Shown here in pieces: positions 35,301-42,357 of a DNA stretch of 64,000 bases. Location of the stretch: assembly GCA_017464815.1 (NCBI GenBank), contig JAFTYI010000031.1, positions 62,001-126,000 of the forward strand, read 5' to 3'. Position numbers and translations under genes: made by a program. Source of the stretch: Bacteroidaceae bacterium (GTDB lineage Bacteria > Bacteroidota > Bacteroidia > Bacteroidales > Bacteroidaceae). Below the pieces are notes generated by a model. It was not told the origin of the DNA. It saw only the letters and a list, made by a program, of their open reading frames with translations, and ran no database searches. Positions within the stretch are counted from its first letter, which is position 1, and every line of letters begins with the position of its first letter.

Positions 35301-35701
35301 TTCTCCCACGACACTTTGCTGTCCGCCGCTGATGGCTTTGGATAAAACAACGTAAGTTTCAGATGCTGAATTTCCATAGGATTCTTCAGCACATATATCA
35401 CCCCAAAGGTCTCTATATCCTTAGCAATCTTGCGCATCACCTCCCCTTTCAGGTCAGCACCTACATACTTGGCCAACTCTTCCTGTTGGGTTGTCTCCAA
35501 GAACGACCACAGGCGGCGCACATCCAACGCCAGTTTCTTATCCATGTCCTTGGGCATTCCCCAATAATATTGGCGACCATCCGGTTGCTGTGCTTCCACA
35601 TCTGTCAGTCCCATAGCCTCACGTTCTTCCCGCGTGAATCCTATGAGCGCTTTTTCTATCAAAGCTTCAAAAGCTTGTTCGTTGGTGTTGCTTGGTTTCA
35701 T
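32345..35701 (-). CDS. hsdR: Type I restriction enzyme, subunit R
   Basis: 1118 residues. The N-terminal nuclease has the PD-(D/E)xK core with ELK in GIPLFTFELKNPWTH (about 165-180). The SF2 translocase follows: Walker A EHSAGSGKSNSLTW, VTDRKLLDKQI, DEAHSSQSG (motif II), FTATPKKETLERFG (motif III) and VANRYLTGFDQPKL with ALSRLNR (motifs V-VI). It moves DNA and cuts far from unmethylated sites, with HsdM and HsdS. Starts inside the stop of the fic gene (4-bp overlap). The region is visibly richer in A+T than the flanks, in keeping with acquisition by transfer. Length is normal; no frame break, so likely active. Confidence 0.97.
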   Translation of the reverse strand: MKPSNTNEQAFEALIEKALIGFTREEREAMGLTDVEAQQPDGRQYYWGMPKDMDKKLALDVRRLWSFLETTQQEELAKYVGADLKGEVMRKIAKDIETFGVIYVLKNPMEIQHLKLTLFYPKPSAADSKVSWEKYGQNQFSLTRQQTFSVLHSGEELDMVLFVNGIPLFTFELKNPWTHQTARKDGIEQYKSAKRNPKDTLLSYGRCLAHFVVDKNEVFFTTRLNQDKTYFMPFNKGLPDGQGAGNPVNEAGGYKTAYLWEQVLQKDMVADIIMNYVLFDYGEAKTQKKVPHIMRNAKKLIFPRFHQLDVVNNLVADVAQTGVGKTYLIEHSAGSGKSNSLTWLAFKLIKTCPISKDATRAKAVDEPLFNSVIVVTDRKLLDKQITDNIKAFGQSNKIVAHADCADSGNNKTRTGLRQHIEDGKRIIITTIQKFPFMCDVISDVSSNNFAIVIDEAHSSQSGIGADKMNATVQKSTEQEEETDDLIMKLMKERKMSSNCSYFAFTATPKKETLERFGTRHADGKYYPYHLYSMKQAIEEGFILNVLANYTTYKSYYELTKSIEENPQYNNAKAQKLLRRLVERNPKTIAAKAEVMLNHFDAKVYRNRKLKGKAKAMVVTKDIECAISYYNALQSIAQEKKLPYHILIAFSGTKNIMGKEYTEAGINGFPESQTAEEFEKDDNRILVVANRYLTGFDQPKLCAMYIDKPLDGVLAVQALSRLNRAAPELGKLSEDLFIMDFYNSTESMKEAFNPFFTMTTLSDGTDVNVLHQLKTTLLQMGVFEMDEVETFIDLYIHGTDADQWAPILDEAAHRFNHEIEWGENGKADFKMKCKQFVRIYSRVAAILEYEVADWEKLYWYLRYLIPDLHVNPQEDNIKDLLDTVDLNTYGLRRTALNETVELDAGETTLEPNKPVMVSGGNDNGKDPLDIILEEFNERWFKGWDAAPEDQKAKFLNVAKVVTNDKDYQELVVGNPDQQAVDTALAMIIDKAVRKMRQSDMSLYKSYQQNEGFKDGFRSVIIKMLEDSTEVYAFQNKKLESVEDDREVRNLIYNRLVMNANTSDYELQREVMELFGERYPGMSMMDWQRIIRDYTFMAREASRPKDYQNNIGMAAEYGID

Positions 35702-36867
35702 TTCGTTTCAAGTTTCTTTAGCTCATGATACAATGCTTGCCCCTTCACGGTGAGCAGGTATTTCTGACGGGGATGGCGGGGAGAGTCAGGATAGAGCAGA
35801 CGGAGGTATCCACCTGAAACGGCTGGGTTCAGATAAAGGTTCAAAAAATTGTCACGTCCTTTAAGCCCTACACTGTGCATCATATCTTTTACAGACAATT
35901 GCTGTTCGCCTATCGTTTGCACCAGTCTTACAATATTTGGATTATCTAGGTACAACTTATCCTGCACTTGTCCTGCACTTGTCCCGTACTTGTCCTGCGC
36001 TTGTCCTGAATCAGCTCTTTTTGTCCACTCTTCAGGCGGATTTACCAACATGAATCTGTTCTTCAGTTCGTGATGCTCTCCCATAAGCAAATTGCGGAGA
36101 AAACGTATCAAGAAACTGTAATCCTGATTGATATCCTTTGCCACATTCTTGTAGTTGGCCCTGACAAGCGCATTGCGGAAATACCACGAATGTTGCTCAA
36201 ACATATCGTTGTTGCATTCGAAACCAATAGACCTCAAGTATTTTATGGCAAAGAGTGCCGTAGTACGTGTATTACCTTCCATAAAGGGGTGGGTCTGCCA
36301 AATGCCGGAAATGAATTTGGCAAGATGTTCCACAATTTCGACCATTGAGAGTCCTCTGTAATCGAACTGTTTTTCCTGCTCTATGTCATAATCCAACGCC
36401 ATACGCAGGTCTTGCCATCGTCCGTACATGACGGTATCCCCCTGCAACACCCATTCTTTTTTTGTAATGTCGTAAGTGCGGAGGGTGCCTGCATGTTTAA
36501 ACACCCCTTCGAATATAGCACGATGAATAGCCATGACACCAGCTGCACTGAACGTGAACGACGGGGAGCCTATGAGTTTGGCAATATTGCCGGACACCAT
36601 ATCTGCTTCAGACTTATCTTCGTCATCGTCGTCGTGCTTGGTCTTAGAGATATAGTATTGCTTGACCTGTTCCCGAGCTTCATCTATCGTGATTTCTCCT
36701 TCAATATGCCGATAGGCTGTCTGTTTCAGATAATCAGAGACCTGCAAACCATCGACAGCCTGCAAGCCAATGGCCACACGCCATGCTTCTGCTCTCTCTC
36801 GTTTGTGAGGTTCGCTGACTTTTTTATAGTCATCAAAATTGAGATATAATTGTTTTTCTGGATTCAT
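35698..36867 (-). CDS. Fic-domain protein within the type I R-M operon, with VbhA-like N-terminus
   Basis: 389 residues. The Fic core motif is H193-PFMEGN-TR (THPFMEGNTRTTALF): catalytic His present, but the second Gly of HPFx(D/E)GNGR is Thr. Residues about 24-72 (GLQAVDGLQVSDYLKQ and HIEGEITIDEAREQ) resemble a VbhA-type antitoxin helix bundle, in which the inhibitory (S/T)xxxE(G/N) reads LQAVDG, with Asp for Glu. The C-terminal 90 residues look like a winged helix (VRLVQTIGEQQLSVKDMM). Fic enzymes transfer AMP or similar groups to protein hydroxyls. Both ends overlap the hsd genes by 4 bp, so expression is locked to the R-M system. Target unknown. Confidence 0.87.
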   Translation of the reverse strand: MNPEKQLYLNFDDYKKVSEPHKRERAEAWRVAIGLQAVDGLQVSDYLKQTAYRHIEGEITIDEAREQVKQYYISKTKHDDDDEDKSEADMVSGNIAKLIGSPSFTFSAAGVMAIHRAIFEGVFKHAGTLRTYDITKKEWVLQGDTVMYGRWQDLRMALDYDIEQEKQFDYRGLSMVEIVEHLAKFISGIWQTHPFMEGNTRTTALFAIKYLRSIGFECNNDMFEQHSWYFRNALVRANYKNVAKDINQDYSFLIRFLRNLLMGEHHELKNRFMLVNPPEEWTKRADSGQAQDKYGTSAGQVQDKLYLDNPNIVRLVQTIGEQQLSVKDMMHSVGLKGRDNFLNLYLNPAVSGGYLRLLYPDSPRHPRQKYLLTVKGQALYHELKKLETK

Positions 36868-38132
36868 ACCACTTTCACTTTACCTGTTACCACATCGTTG
36901 ATAATTATTTGCTTACGCTCTTGAAGGAGGGAAATTTGCTTTTCTGTAACTAAAATAGCATCACCTATTGGTTTTATTGAGTTTTCGATAAAGTCAACAA
37001 TTCTACTTTGTTCTGTTATTGGAGGAAGCATCATTAATAAATCCCCTGTTCTTTCTTGATTGAGAATTGGCAATGTAGAGAAATTCGCATTTTGAATAAT
37101 TTGTATTTTCGTTGACAATAGTAAATGAGCCAAATATTTGTAAAAAACTTTATTCTTTTGTGGGAGCAACGCATTTATTTGTTGATTACAAGATGCTTCA
37201 TGCTCAGCATAGGCTACTTTACCTATAGTGCTACCTATTCCTACAAGATAAACTGTGCCAATTGGATATACCGAACAGGCATCTTCTTTTTTAGCCCTAA
37301 AAGTAACTTGCCTGTCAGAATCTACAAGATTAATACCATTCAAATCACCTGGCGTATACCAATTAATGTTCCCATTTTCAAAATAGTATTCCTTACTAGT
37401 ACTTGGAGTTCTTCCTGTTTTTACAGAAACATACCGTTTTATGGGGACTACCTCCCAATGTTCCGGAATCTCCCCAATCCATTCCACACCGCTATCTTTC
37501 ATCTTCACGTTGGGGTCGAGTCCTTTGGTGACGGCATTGTTGATGATGATTTGCTTACGTTCGTTCAGCAAGTCTATCATCTTTTGCTGTTGGGCGATGG
37601 CGGTATCAATCTTAGAGGTGACTTTATCTAAATAGCCTACTATGAGATCTTGCTCGTGTAATGGAGGAAGGAGTGAAAGGATTTGTCCAAAATCATCCGT
37701 ATACATCCTCCAACGAGAAGGAATTACACCTGACGAACGTCTTGCAAACTCAGCCAAGTAAAGAGGCGTTTTATATAAATAGTGCAAAAATTTTGGATTA
37801 GCTTGTCTTTTCAGCTTGTATATACAATAAGCAGGACTAACAATACCTTTATACTTGGACACACCTAATCCGCCCATCCAAGCAAGCATAATATTAACCA
37901 CCAAATCGTTTTCTGCCACTATTTTGTAACCTTTCAACGATTCACTTCGAGAATCACTTTTGGCTGGTGTTATACCATCATATTGAGACACAGACAATAA
38001 ATCTTCATTTCCTGTCATTGAAGTAGAGAATGATTCCATCCATAAATATTTGGACTTAATAACCTCCCAATGACTCGGAATCTCCCCCAACCATTGTACG
38101 CCACTATCTTTATATTCGCTATATCGTTGCAT
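36864..38132 (-). CDS. hsdS: Type I restriction enzyme, specificity subunit S
   Basis: 422 residues with the two-fold layout of S subunits. Each target-recognition half opens with DSGVxWxGEIPxHWEV (near residues 8 and 212). The central and C-terminal conserved helices carry QQQKMIDLLNERKQIIIN and SLLQERKQIIINDVVTG, which set the spacing of the bipartite site. TRD1 (about 25-165) and TRD2 (about 230-370) differ, so the site should be asymmetric. There is one complete hsdS, with no spare half-genes or recombinase nearby. Stop overlaps the fic start by 4 bp. Confidence 0.96.
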   Translation of the reverse strand: MQRYSEYKDSGVQWLGEIPSHWEVIKSKYLWMESFSTSMTGNEDLLSVSQYDGITPAKSDSRSESLKGYKIVAENDLVVNIMLAWMGGLGVSKYKGIVSPAYCIYKLKRQANPKFLHYLYKTPLYLAEFARRSSGVIPSRWRMYTDDFGQILSLLPPLHEQDLIVGYLDKVTSKIDTAIAQQQKMIDLLNERKQIIINNAVTKGLDPNVKMKDSGVEWIGEIPEHWEVVPIKRYVSVKTGRTPSTSKEYYFENGNINWYTPGDLNGINLVDSDRQVTFRAKKEDACSVYPIGTVYLVGIGSTIGKVAYAEHEASCNQQINALLPQKNKVFYKYLAHLLLSTKIQIIQNANFSTLPILNQERTGDLLMMLPPITEQSRIVDFIENSIKPIGDAILVTEKQISLLQERKQIIINDVVTGKVKVV

Positions 38133-38145
38133 AGAGCTTGCCTGA

Positions 38146-40473
38146 TTACATTAAACTAAAGAGTGACTGAATAAACCCTTGGCTTTGGCGGTCGAGTTCG
38201 AGAATGTCACGCTCGTTCTCTTCGAGGGAGCGGAGGGGGACGGGTTTGTAGAAATATTTGTTGAAGGAGATTTCGCAACCAATTTTTGTGAGAGGCAGAT
38301 TTATCCAAGCATCGGCCACGTAGGGACGCACTTCGCGCAAGAAGTATTCATAGATATCCTCTTTCACGGGAATCTTCTCTGTGTCGCGAAGGTCGCTGTC
38401 CGTTTCATATTCCACATATCCACTCTTGGCTGTGGCATAATAGCCATAGTCGGTCAACAACGAACGGTCGATACCATAGGTCTCGGTAAGCACTTCTATC
38501 TCCTTGCTGCTTGCCTTATGTTCTTTCTTGATGACTGGCATGGCTTCGGGATCGGTTTCTGACATGGCACGGGCAATCCCCTTCAACACAGCGGCAGAGG
38601 CATCCAACTTCAGCGTCTTGGCTGTCTTGTTTATCTCTTCAACAAAAGCATTGTAATCCATATATACCTTGGTTCCCACCACCTTCATCAATTGGTGGGC
38701 GGTGTGCATCAGTTCGCGACGGGCATTCCACTCCTTGGCAGAAATCAACTTGAGCAGTTTCTTGTCCGGCATCTTGATGTCATTGTCATTGAAGTACTCT
38801 TTGATGGCAGGGATTTCGTCGTCAATACCTTCAAACACCCGATTGCCGTAGGTCTGATAAAGCCATTTGGAGACCTCCATATTGGCCTTGTCGTAGAGCA
38901 GTTCGTCAATCTTCAATGCATTGAACTGACAGCGCAGACGCAGAGGGCGCTCAATGGTCACACTGTAATAGCGGAAGTCGTCGCCATCAAATACTTTTGC
39001 TGCCACCTTGTCTTCGCCAGCCTCCTTCTCTACAAAGTCCATATAGGTTTTCAATATGGCATCCTGATAGGCAGGAGTTATCGTACAGTTGCGTGAACCT
39101 TGGTTCTTTCGCAACTTTTCAAATGCTTGCGAGGCATCTATCAGTTGCACCTTCCCTTGGCGGTTTTCTGGTTTCTTGTTGGTAAGGACCCAAACGTATG
39201 TGGTAATGCCCGTATTGTAAAAGATGTTGTTGGGCAACTGAATGATGGCATCCACCAAGTCGTTTTCCACCACATAACGACGGATATTGCTCTCGCCACT
39301 TCCGGCATCGCCTGTAAAGAGCGACGAACCGTTATGAATGGAGGCCACACGGCTTCCCTGCGGCTGCAAGTCCAAGGGCTTCATTTTGTCCACCTCTTCG
39401 AGCATGAAGAGCAGTTGCCCGTCCGACGTTCGTGGCGTACAATCCAACATTTCTGTTTCACTGGCAAAGTTGGTGATGGGCAATTCAAAACGACGGTCAA
39501 GCAAAGTCTTTTCGTGATATATCTTCTCCTTGTCCGTTTTCCACGACTTGCCATAAGGCGGATTGGTCAACTGGAAACCAAAGGATTGTCCTTGAAAATA
39601 ATCTTCCGTGATGGTATTGCCCAAATGCATACCGCTGGGGTCAACCCCTTTGATAATCAGGTCGGACTTACAAATGGCGTATGTCTCAGGGTTTATCTCT
39701 GTACCTGAAAGTTGGATAGCATTCGGACGTACACCGATGCTCAACAGGTATTCACGCCCTTCAGTCAGCATACCTCCCGAACCTTCGGCTGGGTCGTGCA
39801 GAGAAATTATCTTGGGCAAATTGTCCTTGACGGGTTCAAACACCACACGGGCAAGCAACGAGATGGCATCGCGTGGAGTGAAATGTTCGCCAGCCTCCTC
39901 GTTGTTCTCTTCGTTGAAGCGGCGCAACAATTCTTCAAACACCGTACCCATACCGATGTTGGTAAGTGCGGGAAGCGGCAGGCCATCAGGGTCTTTCTGC
40001 TCTTGGTCGGTCAAGTTGATACGCGGGTCGGTAATGCGCTCAATCATGGGGAGCAAGCGGTCATTGTCTGCCAACTTACGTGCTTTGGCATAGTATTCGA
40101 AGTTTTTCAATACATCGCGTACATTCTCGCTATAGCCATTCAGGTACTCCACAAAATTGTCGTACAAGATGTCATTATTGTCGGAAGCTGTTGATTTCAA
40201 CCGCTTCAATGTCCACTTGCTGGTATTGAAGTAACTGAGACTGGTAATGTCCTTCAAGGCATCTTCGTCCACCTCGTCCAGTTCCATCTCACGCTGTTGT
40301 CTCAACTCCTCTTCCACCGCTTCCTTTGTGGGTTCCAACAAAGCATCCAACCGACGCAACACCACCATGGGCAATATCACATCGCGATACTGTCCGCGAA
40401 GAAACACATCACGCAATACGTCGTCGGCAATGTTCCAGATTAGAGATACTATTTGGCTATGATTGACTTCCAT
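38146..40473 (-). CDS. hsdM: Type I restriction enzyme, DNA methyltransferase subunit M
   Basis: 775 residues. The N-terminal helical domain is followed by the N6-adenine methylase fold: SAM motif DPAEGSGGMLTEG and catalytic NPPYGKSW. The C-terminal portion (about 500-775) is long and closes with ETDSDLRDTEKIPVKEDI and a coiled tail. At 775 residues it is longer than EcoKI HsdM (about 530), which matches the branch with an extra C-terminal domain (YSVTIERPLRLRC, WINLPLTKIGCEISFNKYFY). First gene of the operon, 13 bp ahead of hsdS, with a consensus promoter at 40498-40527. Confidence 0.96.
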   Translation of the reverse strand: MEVNHSQIVSLIWNIADDVLRDVFLRGQYRDVILPMVVLRRLDALLEPTKEAVEEELRQQREMELDEVDEDALKDITSLSYFNTSKWTLKRLKSTASDNNDILYDNFVEYLNGYSENVRDVLKNFEYYAKARKLADNDRLLPMIERITDPRINLTDQEQKDPDGLPLPALTNIGMGTVFEELLRRFNEENNEEAGEHFTPRDAISLLARVVFEPVKDNLPKIISLHDPAEGSGGMLTEGREYLLSIGVRPNAIQLSGTEINPETYAICKSDLIIKGVDPSGMHLGNTITEDYFQGQSFGFQLTNPPYGKSWKTDKEKIYHEKTLLDRRFELPITNFASETEMLDCTPRTSDGQLLFMLEEVDKMKPLDLQPQGSRVASIHNGSSLFTGDAGSGESNIRRYVVENDLVDAIIQLPNNIFYNTGITTYVWVLTNKKPENRQGKVQLIDASQAFEKLRKNQGSRNCTITPAYQDAILKTYMDFVEKEAGEDKVAAKVFDGDDFRYYSVTIERPLRLRCQFNALKIDELLYDKANMEVSKWLYQTYGNRVFEGIDDEIPAIKEYFNDNDIKMPDKKLLKLISAKEWNARRELMHTAHQLMKVVGTKVYMDYNAFVEEINKTAKTLKLDASAAVLKGIARAMSETDPEAMPVIKKEHKASSKEIEVLTETYGIDRSLLTDYGYYATAKSGYVEYETDSDLRDTEKIPVKEDIYEYFLREVRPYVADAWINLPLTKIGCEISFNKYFYKPVPLRSLEENERDILELDRQSQGFIQSLFSLM

Positions 40474-40497
40474 TGTTTCGTTGTTTTATACTTGCCA

Positions 40498-40527
40498 CAA
40501 AGATAAACATAATCTATGAGAATCCAA
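40498..40527 (-). promoter_or_regulatory. Promoter of the hsd operon
   Basis: TTG (plus 40525-40527), 19 bases, TATCTTTG (40498-40505) on the minus strand, about 25 bases before hsdM. Confidence 0.8.
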
Positions 40528-40562
40528 AATATTCCACAGAAATCAATATGAATTTCCCCTCC

Positions 40563-40620
40563 ATGCAACAAATCGTACATATAAAAATCGGGCGATGCAA
40601 CATTTGGTACATATAAATTT
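40563..40620. repeat. Direct repeat upstream of the hsd promoter
   Basis: Two 26-bp copies starting ATGCAACA and continuing to TACATATAAA (40563-40588, 40595-40620), alike at about 21 of 26 positions and 32 bp apart (three helical turns). They lie 35-95 bases upstream of the -33 box, where a regulator could bind. Confidence 0.6.
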
Positions 40621-40645
40621 CTGAAAAGATGACAAAGCGGATGCT

Positions 40646-40740
40646 CTGTGAAGGCTGTGAAGGGGCGTGAACGGGCTTGCCTTCACAGAAAGTGGGTGAA
40701 GGCCAGTGAGTTATGGGGTGTGAAGGCTGTGAAGGCTGTT
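40646..40740. repeat. CTGTGAAGG repeat group
   Basis: CTGTGAAGG occurs twice in tandem from 40646, faces the inverted copy CCTTCACAG (40680-40688), and returns in tandem at 40719-40736, ahead of eight T. It can fold into alternative hairpins. Confidence 0.6.
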
Positions 40741-40905
40741 TTTTTATTGAAGGAGTTGGAGGAGTTAATCGCTTCGCTAAGGAGTTAAAACCTATATAGT
40801 ATGAGGGCGCAACGAATATAGTATGGAAGCGAAAGCTATATTGTAAATAGGTGATGTTTCTATACTATGGCTGTTGGCGTTGGCGATGGCTGTTTTAACA
40901 TACGG

Positions 40906-40967
40906 TCGACAAGGCCGGAAGATACGGATGTTAAGCGCTGAAGATTTAAATCTTCCGGCCTTGTCGA
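40906..40967 (-). terminator. Long inverted repeat at the end of the dcw operon
   Basis: A perfect 18-bp stem TCGACAAGGCCGGAAGAT / its complement (40906-40923 with 40950-40967) with a 26-base loop, 19 bases after the ftsZ stop. No strong T tract follows, so termination is likely but not certain. Confidence 0.6.
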
Positions 40968-40985
40968 AGGTTCGGGCGGTAATTC

Positions 40986-42305
40986 TCAGAACGTGATGAA
41001 CCCTGATGCGCCATCGGGGGCAGAGGGAGTGGAGTCGGATGCGACGTCGGGTGCCTCGGTGGCTGCTGTGCGTGCCGATGCCTCAAGCTCGGTAAGCTCA
41101 GTAGAGGTGCGGCGGTAGGTGGGGCTTGACTCGATGGAGGAGATGAGCGAATCGTTGTCGAGGTCGGCATCTTGGAAGATGAAGGAACGAACCACGCGCT
41201 TCTGGGCCAGTTTGGAACGGCCGTAGAACTTCTCTACCATCTCGCGATCCTTCTCCTCGCGTTCGAGGCGCTCGCGTTCACTGATGGTTGTCTCGCGTTG
41301 TTGGCGTTCGCGGATGGCCTGCTCCATGCCGGGGATGTTGTTCATGCCGAAGCCTGAGGCTATGATTGTAATCTTTACCTCCTCTTCCAGTTCGGCCGAG
41401 TCGGCTACTCCCCAGATGACTTCGATGTCGTTGCTCTCGAACTGCTCCATGAAACGGTTCAGCTCTTCGAACTCTTCCACGATAAGCGGCTTCTTGGCCG
41501 ACTGGTAGATGTTGAACAGTATCTTGCGGGAGTTGTAGATGTCGTTGTCGTTGAGCAGAGGCGAATTCAGCGCGTCGCGGATGGCGGCGTCGAGACGTTT
41601 TTCTCCCGAACCGATGCCGTTGCTCATGATGGCTACGCCGCCGTCCTTGAGAATCTTGCTGACATCGCGGAAATCGAGGTTCATGATTCCCTCGACGGTG
41701 ATGATTTCTGCAATGCTCTTGGTGGCGATGGTGAGGGTTTCGTCCACCATGCGGAAGCCCTCCTTGACGGGCAGGTTGGGGTAGGTCTCGAGCAGGCGCT
41801 CGTTGTTGATGACGAGCAGGGCGTCCACGTGGCGGGCTATGGCCTCTACGCCCTTGAGGGCTTGCACAATCTTGCGTTGGCGCTCAAACTTGAAGGGGAT
41901 GGTGACGATGCCTATCGTGAGGACGTCCATTTCCTTGGCCACACGGGCTACGACGGGGGCCGCACCCGTGCCGGTGCCTCCACCCATGCCGGCGGTGATG
42001 AACACCATCTGGGTGTCGTCGCGGAATAGGGCACGGATGTCCTCGATGCTTTCCTCGGCAGCCTGACGGGCCACTTCGGGGTCGTTGCCGGCTCCGAGTC
42101 CCTTTCCCAACTGTATCTTGATGGGGATGTCGGACGACACGAGGGCCTGACGGTCGGTGTTACAGAGTACGAAGGTGACGTCGCGGATGCCTTCGCGATA
42201 CATGTTCTTGACAGCGTTGCTGCCACCGCCGCCCACGCCTATCACTTTGATGATGTGGGGGTCTGCTGTTGGCAGGTTAATGGGGAGTATGTTAGTTTCT
42301 TCCAT
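40986..42305 (-). CDS. ftsZ: Cell division protein FtsZ
   Basis: 439 residues. Tubulin GTPase motifs: GVGGGGSNAV near the start, signature GGGTGTGAAPVV, T7 loop NLDFRDVSKIL. The C-terminus is a variable Ser/Thr/Glu-rich linker (about 340-425) with DREMVEKFYGRSK, as usual in Bacteroidota, ending GASGFITF in place of the canonical tail peptide. It polymerises into the Z ring at mid-cell. Last gene of the dcw operon, 52 bp behind ftsA. Confidence 0.99.
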   Translation of the reverse strand: MEETNILPINLPTADPHIIKVIGVGGGGSNAVKNMYREGIRDVTFVLCNTDRQALVSSDIPIKIQLGKGLGAGNDPEVARQAAEESIEDIRALFRDDTQMVFITAGMGGGTGTGAAPVVARVAKEMDVLTIGIVTIPFKFERQRKIVQALKGVEAIARHVDALLVINNERLLETYPNLPVKEGFRMVDETLTIATKSIAEIITVEGIMNLDFRDVSKILKDGGVAIMSNGIGSGEKRLDAAIRDALNSPLLNDNDIYNSRKILFNIYQSAKKPLIVEEFEELNRFMEQFESNDIEVIWGVADSAELEEEVKITIIASGFGMNNIPGMEQAIRERQQRETTISERERLEREEKDREMVEKFYGRSKLAQKRVVRSFIFQDADLDNDSLISSIESSPTYRRTSTELTELEASARTAATEAPDVASDSTPSAPDGASGFITF

Positions 42306-42357
42306 AAATTCGTTTTTTTCGTTTGTTCATATACAAGTTCAACGTCTCAACGCATAT

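Larger units (their letters stand above)
40474..40985. other. Intergenic region between hsdM and ftsZ
   Basis: About 510 bp without a gene. It contains the hsd promoter (40498-40527), a direct repeat upstream of it (40563-40620), a CTGTGAAGG repeat group (40646-40740), a copy of the AAGGAGTTAA word group (40745-40790), TATAGTAT words, and a long inverted repeat that probably ends the dcw transcript (40906-40967). Confidence 0.7.

Noticed and set aside
36864-38132. Phase-variable shuffling of hsdS
   Set aside because: No second hsdS copy, no inverted half-genes and no site-specific recombinase is near.
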